A model generated the notes under the pieces. That model had not been told where the DNA came from, ran no database searches, and saw only the letters and a list, made by a program, of their open reading frames with translations. This document shows positions 55,698 through 64,000 of a stretch of DNA of 64,000 bases, in pieces; within the stretch, counting starts at the first letter, position 1; each line of letters starts with the position of its first letter. The position numbers were made by a program, and so were the translations under genes. The stretch covers positions 2,342,773 through 2,406,772 of the forward strand of contig NZ_QPFB01000001.1 of assembly GCF_004348115.1 (NCBI RefSeq), read 5' to 3'. The stretch is from Stenotrophomonas sp. ATCM1_4 (lineage in GTDB: Bacteria > Pseudomonadota > Gammaproteobacteria > Xanthomonadales > Xanthomonadaceae).

Positions 55698-56201
55698 ATG
55701 ATGTCCGAACACAAATCCCACCAGCTCTCGATGACCGTGCTGATGTCCCCGGAGATGGCCAACTTCTCCGGCAAGGTGCATGGCGGCGCGGTCCTGCGCC
55801 TGCTCGACCAGGTCGCCTACGCCTGCGCCAGCCGCTACGCCGGCAACTACGTGGTGACGCTGTCGGTGGACCAGGTGACGTTCCGCCAGCCCATCGCGGT
55901 CGGCGAGCTGGTCAGCTTCCTGGCATCGGTCAACTACACCGGCACCTCGTCGATGGAAGTAGGCATCAAGGTGGTGGCCGAGGACATCCGCAAGGGCAGC
56001 GTGCGCCACGCCAACAGCTGCTTCTTCACCATGGTGGCCGTTGACGACGACGGCAAGCCGACCCCGGTGCCGCCGCTGCAGCCGGAGACGTCCGACGAGA
56101 AGCGTCGCTTCGCCGCCGCGCAGATCCGCCGCCAGCTGCGCCAGGAGATGGAACAGCGGCATCTGGAGCTGCTCAAGAGCAACCCTTCGCCCGACGCCTG
56201 A
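55698..56201 (+). CDS. Acyl-CoA thioesterase (YciA-like hot-dog fold)
   Basis: 167 residues (possible starts at 55698 and 55701). A single hot-dog domain: MANFSGKVHGGAVLRLLDQV holds the catalytic Asn/His-Gly-Gly region and Asp of the helix; then DQVTFRQPIAVGELVSFLAS and TSSMEVGIKVVAEDI. C-terminal tail (about 130-167) is charged and helical. It hydrolyses short- to long-chain acyl-CoA; hexameric in the family. It stands 100 bases after the CdsA-like gene. Confidence 0.92.
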   Translation: MMSEHKSHQLSMTVLMSPEMANFSGKVHGGAVLRLLDQVAYACASRYAGNYVVTLSVDQVTFRQPIAVGELVSFLASVNYTGTSSMEVGIKVVAEDIRKGSVRHANSCFFTMVAVDDDGKPTPVPPLQPETSDEKRRFAAAQIRRQLRQEMEQRHLELLKSNPSPDA

Positions 56202-56218
56202 GCCCCCCTACGCCCGCA

Positions 56219-56295
56219 GGCCGGGATGCACTCCCAGCCCGTTGGCGCGCACCGGTCATCGCGACGCCGGGATCAGGTCGCGCTGCATCCCGGCC
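56219..56295. repeat. 12-bp perfect inverted repeat between convergent genes
   Basis: GGCCGGGATGCA (56219-56230) and TGCATCCCGGCC (56284-56295) are exact inverse copies with 53 bases between. It lies between the ends of the thioesterase gene and ppc and might end transcription from both sides, although no T tract is visible. Confidence 0.5.
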
Positions 56296-56308
56296 CATGG
56301 CCGGACCC

Positions 56309-59020
56309 TCAACCGGTGTTCTGCACGCCCTGCGAGACACCGTTGACGCAGGCCACCAGGGCGCGCAGCAACGCCTCATCCTGGCGGTCGCTCGCCCGCC
56401 AACGCTGCAGCAGGTCCACCTGCAGCGTGCTGATCGGGTCGATGTACGGGTTGCGCAGGCGGATGGACAGTGCCAGCCGCGGGTCATGCTCCAGCAGCTC
56501 CTGCTGCCCGCTCAGGCGCATCACCCAGCGCTTGGTCAACGCCAGCTCCTCGCCGATGCGCGGGAAGAACTGGTCATGCAACGGCCCGGCCAGGCGCGAG
56601 AACTGCTCGGCGATGTGGATGTCGCCCTTGCTCAGCACCATCGACATGTCGTCCAGGAAGGTCTCGAAGAACGGCCAGTCGTGCGCCATCTCGCGCAGCA
56701 GATCTTCCTGCCCGGCATCGGCGGCCGCCTGCAGGCCGCTGCCCACGCCGAACCAGCCCGGGATCGCCGCACGCGCCTGGCTCCAGGCGAACACCCACGG
56801 GATCGCACGCAGGTTGCCCAGCGCCGCATCCTGGCCCAATCGCCGCGACGGGCGCGAGCCCAGGGTCATGCGCTCGATCACGTCGATCGGCGTGGCCTGG
56901 CGGAAATAGTTCATGAACTGCGGGTCACCCACGAACGCCCGGTAGGCCTGCGAGCTCTGCTCGGCGACCCGCGCCATCACCGGCTTCCACAGCGCCTCGC
57001 GCGGCTCGGCCGCACGCGGGCGCAGGCTGGCGCGCAGCACCGCACCGGCGGACTGCTCCAGCGAGCGCAGCGCCAGTGCACGGATGCCGTACTTGCGATG
57101 GATCACCTCGCCCTGCTCGGTCACGCGCAGGCGCCCGTCGATGCTGCCGCGCGGCGAGGCGTTCACCGCATGCGTGGTCTTGGTGCCGCCGCGGCTGATC
57201 GAGCCGCCGCGGCCGTGGAAGAAGGTCAGGTGCACGCCGTGCGCGCTGGCCACCTCCAGCAGTTCGACCTGCGCCTGCTGCAGGCCCCAGCGCGAGGCGG
57301 CGATACCGCCGTCCTTGCCGCTGTCCGAGTAGCCCAGCATCACCATCTGCACGTCGCCGCGTGCGGCCAGATGGGCGCGGTAGACCGGGTCGGCCAGCAG
57401 GTCGCGCAGGGTGTCGGTGCCACGCCCCAGGTCGTCGACGGTCTCGAACAGCGGCGCGATATCCAGCGGCACCGCACCGTTGTCATCGTGCAGGCCGCCG
57501 CGGCGTGCCAATGCCAGCACCGCCAGCACGTCGCCACGGTCATGCGCCATCGAGATGATGTAGCTGCCCAGCGCATCGGCACCGTGCCGGCGGCGCGCAT
57601 CGGCCAACGCCGCGAACACCTTGTCCAGCCGCTGCCCCCCTTCGTCGGCCCCCGCCGGCAACACGGCGTCGCCGGCCGCATACGGCGCCAGCGACCGCGC
57701 ACGCGCCGCGCCGTCCAGCGCATCGAATGCCTCCTGCCCGCCGAGCACCTCGGCCAATGCACGCGAATGCACGCTCGACTCCTGGCGCACGTCCAGCCGC
57801 GCCAGGTGGAAACCGAAGGTGCGCACGCGCCACAGCAGGCGACGCACCGAGAACCAGCCGGCGTGCTTGCCCTTGTTGGCCTCCAGGCTGTCCAGGATCA
57901 GCTGGATGTCGTGGATGAGTTCTTCCGGCGCGGCATACGCACCGGGCGCATCCTGCAGCGTCGCCTGCAGGCGCGCACGCATGCGGTCGTTGAGCAGCCG
58001 GTAAGGCATGTCGGCATGGCGCGGGCGCGACTGCACGTCGGGCAGCAGTTCACGGTATTCCTGCACGCGTGCCTGCACCGCGTCACTGACACCGATCAGC
58101 TCGGTGGACTGGCTGAGCAGGCTGGCCAGCTTCAGCAGGTCCTGGATGTACAGCTCCAGCACCGCGCGCCGTTGTGCATTGAGCGTGGCGGCGACCGTGC
58201 TGGCGTCCACGTTGGGATTGCCGTCCATGTCACCGCCCACCCAAGTACCGAAGCGCAGCAGCCGCGGCAACGGCAGGCTGCGCCCCCAGGTATCGAGCAA
58301 CGCCTGCTCCAGCGATTCGTAGAACACCGGGATCACCCGGTACAGCACGCGGGTCAGGTAGAAACCCACGTGCTCACGCTCGTCATCCACCGTCGGGCGT
58401 ACCGGCGAGGAATCGGTGGTCTGCCAAGAGGCGGTAAGCGCCATGCGGAACCGCGCGGCATCGGCGGCCTGCTCGCCGGGGGTGCGCTGGCCGTCGAGGT
58501 TGTCGACCAGCGCGGCGACCATCAGTTGTTCTTTTTCAAGCAGTGCACGGCGCACCGCTTCGGTTGGGTGTGCGGTGAACACCGGCTCGATGTCGATGCG
58601 CGGCAACCACCGCGCCAGCTCATCCAGCGTCACGCCCTGGGCCTTGAGCTGGATCAACGCATCATGCAGGCCATCGGGCTGCGGGCGCTTGGTGCCGGCG
58701 CGCTGGTAGTCACGGCGACGGCGGATGCGGTGCACGCGCTCGGCGATGTTCACCACCTGGAAGTAGGTACTGAACGCACGCACCAGCGCCTCGGCTTCGC
58801 GTGGCGAACGCCCGGCCAACTGCGCGCTGAGACCGGCCAACGGCCCCTGTGTTTCGCGGCGCGCGATGGCGGCGGTGCGCACCTCTTCCACTTCGTCCAG
58901 GAAGCCCGGCGACACCTGCTCGGCAAGAAGGTCACCCACCAGCGTGCCCAGCCGGCGCACATCGTCGCGCAGGGGCAGATCGGGAGTGGCGAAGACAACG
59001 CTGCTACGGTACTCGTTCAT
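56309..59020 (-). CDS. ppc: Phosphoenolpyruvate carboxylase
   Basis: 903 residues, typical length. Converts PEP and bicarbonate to oxaloacetate, replenishing the citrate cycle. Active-site blocks: [20 protein letters not shown] (catalytic His), [38 protein letters not shown] (Gly-rich PEP loop) and [20 protein letters not shown]. The C-terminal end QGVQNTG matches the conserved NTG terminus that places the effector and catalytic Lys. It converges with the YciA-like gene; the 320-base gap upstream holds an intergenic element. Confidence 0.98.
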   Translation of the reverse strand: MNEYRSSVVFATPDLPLRDDVRRLGTLVGDLLAEQVSPGFLDEVEEVRTAAIARRETQGPLAGLSAQLAGRSPREAEALVRAFSTYFQVVNIAERVHRIRRRRDYQRAGTKRPQPDGLHDALIQLKAQGVTLDELARWLPRIDIEPVFTAHPTEAVRRALLEKEQLMVAALVDNLDGQRTPGEQAADAARFRMALTASWQTTDSSPVRPTVDDEREHVGFYLTRVLYRVIPVFYESLEQALLDTWGRSLPLPRLLRFGTWVGGDMDGNPNVDASTVAATLNAQRRAVLELYIQDLLKLASLLSQSTELIGVSDAVQARVQEYRELLPDVQSRPRHADMPYRLLNDRMRARLQATLQDAPGAYAAPEELIHDIQLILDSLEANKGKHAGWFSVRRLLWRVRTFGFHLARLDVRQESSVHSRALAEVLGGQEAFDALDGAARARSLAPYAAGDAVLPAGADEGGQRLDKVFAALADARRRHGADALGSYIISMAHDRGDVLAVLALARRGGLHDDNGAVPLDIAPLFETVDDLGRGTDTLRDLLADPVYRAHLAARGDVQMVMLGYSDSGKDGGIAASRWGLQQAQVELLEVASAHGVHLTFFHGRGGSISRGGTKTTHAVNASPRGSIDGRLRVTEQGEVIHRKYGIRALALRSLEQSAGAVLRASLRPRAAEPREALWKPVMARVAEQSSQAYRAFVGDPQFMNYFRQATPIDVIERMTLGSRPSRRLGQDAALGNLRAIPWVFAWSQARAAIPGWFGVGSGLQAAADAGQEDLLREMAHDWPFFETFLDDMSMVLSKGDIHIAEQFSRLAGPLHDQFFPRIGEELALTKRWVMRLSGQQELLEHDPRLALSIRLRNPYIDPISTLQVDLLQRWRASDRQDEALLRALVACVNGVSQGVQNTG

Positions 59021-59340
59021 CCAGGACGCACAAGCCTTGAGAGCGGGAATCCCCCAAGCCTAACCGAAAAAATGTCCGGTTTTTGCAGTGCATCAAAGGT
59101 GAAACAGTTGCATGTGAACCTTGTCCGGACGCTGTCTTTGCAGACAGGAAACGACGCAATTCCGGCGTCTTGGTGGACATTCGTTGGCGTGTGAACGGGA
59201 CGCACCTACGTCGGGAGCGCCCCCTCCCCAGCCCTCCCCCGCGCTTCGCGCAAAGGGGGGAGTAGGGCGCTGCGTCGCGCACTGACAGATTGCGCAGAGC
59301 CGCCCTCCCCTGCGCTGCACGCAAGGGAGGGCGCTCGTCC
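59021..59340. repeat. Gene-free gap with two GC-rich palindromes
   Basis: The first 100 bases are AT-richer and likely hold the ppc promoter. Then 59222-59272 (CCCTCCCCCGCG ... CGCAAAGGGGGGAG) and 59302-59338 (GCCCTCCC ... GGGAGGGC) each fold into a stem; the second lies just beyond the S9 peptidase stop and may serve as its terminator. CCTACGTCGGGAGCGCC (59206-59222) is an exact 17-base match to 23516-23532. Related to the elements at 6405, 36392 and 63532. Confidence 0.55.
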
Positions 59341-61842
59341 TCAGCGCTTCTTGCCAGCCTTGCCGTCGGCCGCGCCCAACCACTGGTCCAGCCAGCTTTC
59401 ACTCTCGGCCAGCATCGTCATGATCGACTCGCGTGCGCGGTAGGCGTGCGATTCATTCGGCAGCATCACCAGCCGCGCCGTGCCACCCAGCCCCTTCACC
59501 GCGGCGAACATGCGCTCGCTCTGGATCGGGAACGTGCCGGAGTTGTTGTCGTTCTCGCCATGGATGAACAGGATCGGGTCCTTGATCCTGTCGGCGCTGT
59601 TGAACGGCGACATCTTCAGGTACACCTCCTGCGCCTGCCAGAAGTTGCGTTCCTCGGCCTGGAAGCCGAACGGCGTCAGCGTGCGGTTGTAGGCGCCCGA
59701 ACGCGCGATACCGGCCTTGAACAAGCGCGTATGCGCGAGCAGGTTGGCGGTCATGAACGCGCCATAGGAATGACCGCCCACGGCGATGCGCTCGCGATCA
59801 CCCACGCCACGCTTGACCACTTCGTCCACCGCCGCCTGTGCACTGGCCACCAGTTGCTGCACGTAGGTGTCGTTCGGCTCGGCATCGCCCTCGCCGATGA
59901 TCGGCATGGTCGGGTTGTTGAGCACCACGTAGCCCTTGGCCAGGAACGCCTGTGGCCCCCAGTAGCTGATCGCGTTGAAGCGGTGCGGCGAGCCGGTGAC
60001 CTGGCTGGCGTCCTGCGCGGATTTGAACTCGGCCGGATAGGCCCACATCAGCACCGGGCGCGGGCCATCCTTCTTCGGGTCGTAGCCCGGCGGCAGCAGC
60101 AGGTCGGCGGTCAGTTCGACGCCATCATTGCGCGTGTAGCGGATCTGCTCCTTCTTCACCCCACGCAACGCCGGCAGCGGATGCGCGAAATGGGTCAGCT
60201 CCACCGGCACCGCGTCGGCGGCCAGGCCGCGCGCAAACAGGTTGCCCGGTACATCGTTGGACTCGCGGTAGGTGAGGATGCGTGCATCCCCGCCTTCGAT
60301 GATGGCCAGCGGCTGCTCGTAGTACGGCGCCTGCGAATGGAACAGGCGCTCGCTCTTGCCCGAGGCCAGGTCCACGCGGTCCAGGAACGGGCGGTCGCCC
60401 TCCGCCGACGCACCGGTGCCGATGCGGAAGAAACTCTTGCCATCGGTGCCCAGCTGCAGCCGCTCGCGCCCGCTCTCATCGGACTGCAGCAGCGGATCGC
60501 CCGGATCCGCGTAGCGGTCATCCTCCGACCGCTCGACCAGCAGCACCGGTGCCTGGTCCGGACTGCCCGGGTTGATCTTCCACTGCTTCATCTGGCGGCT
60601 CTTCCACCAGTACTCGTCCAGCAACGCGACATCGTCCTTGCCCCAAGTGATGCCGGCGTAGCGCGACCCCAGCTGCATCAGCGTGGCCGGCGGCTTGTCG
60701 AACGGCGCCGACTGCACCAGCACCGCATCGCGGATGGCCGCCTGCCGTGACGGGTCACCGCCGTCCTGCGCTTCGGCCCAGACCAGCGTGGCCGGCGCAT
60801 CGGCGCGCCAGCTGATCGAACGCACGCCGGTCGGCACCGCGTCATTGCCGGTCGGCAGCCCGTCGACCAGCGGCAGGCGGGCAACCGTATGCACCTGCAT
60901 GCCCTGCGCATCGAGCACGTCGATGCGGCGCGGGAAGCTGCTCACCGGCACCGAATACGAGAACGGCCGCTCGACGCGACGGCTGAGCAGGTACTTGCCG
61001 TCCGGCGACGGCGACAGCCCCATGAACAGGCCTGGCAGGCCCACCGGACTGGCCTGGCCGGTGATCGACACCCGCACCGGCTGTGCCTGCAGGTAGTACT
61101 CGAACAGGCGCGCATCGTCCTCGTTGCGCAGCAGGTCCTGGTAGGTCCGCACCGAACGCACGCCCTGCCCGGCCACGGTCTCCTGCACGGCGGGGCCGGT
61201 CGGCACGCCATCCCCCTTCGGCGGCGCGCCCTGCCCGGCCGGGCGCTGCAGCACCAGCAGCCCGTCGCTGCCCGGCAACCACGAATACCCCCGGCCGACG
61301 ATGCTGTTCAGGCGCTCGGCGATGCGACGGGCGCTGCCCGCCTCCACATCCACCAGCCACAGCTCGTTGCTGCCGCTGGCCGGGTCCACCTGGTTGAAGG
61401 CCAGGTACTTCTGGTCCGGCGACCAGCCCAGCGAGGCCACCGACAATGGCTGCGGCAGGCCACTGATCTGGCGCTCCCTGCCGTCCAGCGTGGACACCAG
61501 CGACAACTTGTTGCCGAACGAGAAACGGCTGTCGGAGAAGGTCTTCGGGTTGATGCGCAGGCCGGCCAGCTTCAGCTCCGGCTGCGCCACCTGGGCGATG
61601 GACGGCAGCGACGGGGTCTGCAGCATCGCCGCCAGGTCGCGCCTGGGCGACAGCGACAGGCTGGGCGCACGCGGGGCATCGACGATGGCCTGCAACGCGG
61701 CCGAGGGCAGGCGGTAGCCCTGCGCCTGTTCGGCCGCCTGCGGCGGGGCCAGCGCCAGCACTGGCGGCACCGCCAGCAGCAGGCCGGCGCACAGGACCAG
61801 GGCCGCGGAAGTACGGCGGCGGCGGGCGGGGGACAGGTTCAT
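59341..61842 (-). CDS. S9 family peptidase (prolyl oligopeptidase/acylaminoacyl peptidase-like)
   Basis: 833 residues from the ATG at 61842, with AAGGAG five bases upstream. A signal peptide covers residues 1-33 (AALVLCAGLLLAVPPVLALA). A beta-propeller domain (about 60-560; WSPDQKYLAFNQVDP, SPSPDGKYLLSRR) precedes the alpha/beta hydrolase: IAVGGHSYGAFMTANLLAHT (Ser nucleophile), FIHGENDNNSGTFP (Asp) and MLPNESHAYRARES (His). It cleaves peptides in the periplasm; glutamyl-, prolyl- or acyl-peptide choice is not clear. It is divergent from ahcY. Confidence 0.94.
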   Translation of the reverse strand: MNLSPARRRRTSAALVLCAGLLLAVPPVLALAPPQAAEQAQGYRLPSAALQAIVDAPRAPSLSLSPRRDLAAMLQTPSLPSIAQVAQPELKLAGLRINPKTFSDSRFSFGNKLSLVSTLDGRERQISGLPQPLSVASLGWSPDQKYLAFNQVDPASGSNELWLVDVEAGSARRIAERLNSIVGRGYSWLPGSDGLLVLQRPAGQGAPPKGDGVPTGPAVQETVAGQGVRSVRTYQDLLRNEDDARLFEYYLQAQPVRVSITGQASPVGLPGLFMGLSPSPDGKYLLSRRVERPFSYSVPVSSFPRRIDVLDAQGMQVHTVARLPLVDGLPTGNDAVPTGVRSISWRADAPATLVWAEAQDGGDPSRQAAIRDAVLVQSAPFDKPPATLMQLGSRYAGITWGKDDVALLDEYWWKSRQMKQWKINPGSPDQAPVLLVERSEDDRYADPGDPLLQSDESGRERLQLGTDGKSFFRIGTGASAEGDRPFLDRVDLASGKSERLFHSQAPYYEQPLAIIEGGDARILTYRESNDVPGNLFARGLAADAVPVELTHFAHPLPALRGVKKEQIRYTRNDGVELTADLLLPPGYDPKKDGPRPVLMWAYPAEFKSAQDASQVTGSPHRFNAISYWGPQAFLAKGYVVLNNPTMPIIGEGDAEPNDTYVQQLVASAQAAVDEVVKRGVGDRERIAVGGHSYGAFMTANLLAHTRLFKAGIARSGAYNRTLTPFGFQAEERNFWQAQEVYLKMSPFNSADRIKDPILFIHGENDNNSGTFPIQSERMFAAVKGLGGTARLVMLPNESHAYRARESIMTMLAESESWLDQWLGAADGKAGKKR

Positions 61843-61906
61843 GGCGCTCCTTGGCAGGGGAATAAACCCCCAACTTAACAATCTCTGTCGCCCCCCTCCC
61901 CTGCCG

Positions 61907-61934
61907 TTGGTTGGGCTGGCCGCCGCGATATAAT
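61907..61934 (+). promoter_or_regulatory. Promoter of the ahcY riboswitch transcript
   Basis: TATAAT at 61929-61934 with TTGGTT (61907-61912) 16 bases before it as a fair -35 box. The start of transcription would fall just before the SAH aptamer. Confidence 0.65.
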
Positions 61935-61944
61935 CACCGGCTCC

Positions 61945-62027
61945 GCTCCGAGGGGCGCTGCGACTGTCCGGGAACCCCCGCCACAGCCAGGCTCGGGGCG
62001 GCATCCATGCAACAACGGCGCCCGGCG
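61945..62027 (+). ncRNA. S-adenosylhomocysteine (SAH) riboswitch
   Basis: The core elements of the SAH riboswitch are present in order: CTCCGAGGGGCGCTGCGAC (61946-61964), the matching strand CAGGCTCGGGG (61988-61998), and AACGGCGCCCGG (62014-62025), which pairs with GGGCGCT as the pseudoknot. The variable hairpin lies between (61965-61987). It sits 36 bases before ahcY, the classical target; SAH binding turns on the gene that removes SAH. Confidence 0.9.
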
Positions 62028-62062
62028 AACGCGAGCCTGCTCGCACCACACCGGAGCTCTAC

Positions 62063-63508
<1,446 letters not shown>

Positions 63509-63531
63509 TCGGCGAAAGCCTGCAGGCAGCC

Positions 63532-63598
63532 CCCCCTCTCCCGCACGCGGCAGAGGGGGTGTGGAGTGAGGGCCGCTGCCCCGTGCAAGCCCTCACTC
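63532..63598. repeat. Palindromic element downstream of ahcY
   Basis: Two adjacent palindromes: CCCCCTCT with AGAGGGGG (63532-63539 and 63552-63559) and GAGTGAGGGC with GCCCTCACTC (63564-63573 and 63589-63598). The stretch 63547-63575 is clearly a diverged copy of the right arm of the element at 36493-36519. Confidence 0.65.
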
Positions 63599-63641
63599 CC
63601 GCCGCGTCACCAAGCGCTGGAATGCCTCAGCATCGTTCCCG

Positions 63642-63678
63642 ACAAAACGAGCACCGAAAGGTGCTCGTTTTGTTTTCA
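63642..63678. terminator. Strong bidirectional terminator beyond ahcY
   Basis: A perfect 14-bp stem (63642-63655 with 63660-63673) with a GAAA loop; T-rich on both strands (TTTTGTTTTC on plus, TTTTGT on minus). It lies 134 bases after the ahcY stop, beyond the palindromic element. The remaining gap to 63930 shows no convincing gene. Confidence 0.88.
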
Positions 63679-63930
63679 GGGCCGATGGATCGGAGATGCC
63701 ACCGGGAAAGCCCCTTCAAGCCAACACCGCCTCGGGTCAATTCCCGCACCAGCCCCCATCCACCGGGTCGCTTCGCCGCTCGGCATGGCTCGCACGATTC
63801 GTGTCCTGTCCCGCATCCGCGATGCGCGCCACGCTCTGCCTGACTCTGCGCACGGTTTCGCCGCGGTCCATTTCCGTGCAGCATTGCGGACAGGACCACT
63901 ACCGTCTCATGGCACCCAACGGAAACCTCC

Positions 63931-64000
63931 ATGCATCCCAGCGACGAGCGAAAGGTACTCGAGCAGCTCCTGAAAGAGATCGACTCCCCCGGCAATGCGT
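63931..64000 (+). CDS. Possible start of a further gene (truncated by the window end)
   Basis: An ATG at 63931 opens a frame still open at the window end, reading MHPSDERKVLEQLLKEIDSP... with a coding-like, helical, charged start. A purine-rich GGAAAC lies about five bases upstream. Too little is visible for a family call. Longer overlapping frames on both strands here look like shadows. Confidence 0.35.
   Translation, partial: MHPSDERKVLEQLLKEIDSPGNA

Noticed and set aside
56297-59194. 965-codon plus-strand frame opposite ppc
   Set aside because: Antisense to ppc, which is confirmed by its catalytic motifs; the translated sequence is Gln/His/Arg-rich without any domain.
63566-63995. Overlapping frames on both strands after the ahcY terminator
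   Set aside because: They read through the strong terminator hairpin and palindromic repeat and have no ribosome site or coding character.

Overview
The window looks like chromosomal core sequence of a GC-rich gammaproteobacterium of the Xanthomonadaceae/Lysobacteraceae, most likely Stenotrophomonas or a close relative. The reasons are uniformly high GC and codon use, an M2 (ACE-like) peptidase lipoprotein, a free-standing gcvP under a glycine riboswitch, ahcY under an SAH riboswitch, and GTAG-ended REP-like doublets between genes. No rRNA, tRNA, insertion sequence, prophage or CRISPR array was seen. The genus call is inference.

Layout. 1-6.5 kb: the tail of a probable enoyl-CoA hydratase, tesB, a DUF2007-like membrane protein, an ECF-type sigma factor fused to a membrane domain, an EF-hand protein, the leucyl/arginyl-tRNA-protein transferase gene bpt, and two lipoproteins. 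6.5-13.6 kb: purT (minus), then a tightly overlapping plus-strand operon: SPFH protein, small membrane protein, Arc-like repressor, DUF4177 protein, alpha/beta hydrolase and PH-like membrane protein. A perfect 17-bp palindrome precedes it. An M15 peptidase and a Tat-type FAD oxidoreductase follow. 13.7-18.2 kb (minus): a DNA glycosylase, DUF423, an SRPBCC protein and a DesK/DesR-like two-component pair. 18.3-21.3 kb: a GNAT protein, minCDE and a putative HExxH metalloprotease. 21.4-27.9 kb: an OmpR/EnvZ-type pair divergent from an ArnT-like glycosyltransferase, a PAP2 phosphatase and an EptA-like phosphoethanolamine transferase, which together suggest an envelope (lipid A) modification locus.

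28-43.3 kb: the M2 peptidase, a secreted protein, a 21-bp-period degenerate repeat, a Bcr/CflA-type efflux pump, tandem glycine riboswitch plus gcvP, an M1 aminopeptidase, an MBL-fold lipoprotein, a nitroreductase, a SAM methyltransferase and a YdjM-like hydrolase. 43.3-50.6 kb (minus): a TolC-HlyD-permease-permease export operon with no ATPase gene, a frameshifted LpxH-like phosphoesterase, and a PlsC-GNAT fusion resembling the ornithine-lipid synthase OlsF. 50.7-56.2 kb: metK, a DUF1444-like protein, a three-gene phospholipid operon (CDP-alcohol phosphatidyltransferase, PlsC, CdsA-like) and an acyl-CoA thioesterase. 56.3-64 kb: ppc, an S9 peptidase, ahcY with its riboswitch, and the possible start of one more gene.

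Themes are envelope lipid remodelling (25-28, 48-56 kb), one-carbon and methyl metabolism (purT, gcvP, metK, ahcY) and exported peptidases. Several intergenic spaces hold palindromic repeats, some of which supply the stop codons of neighbouring genes.
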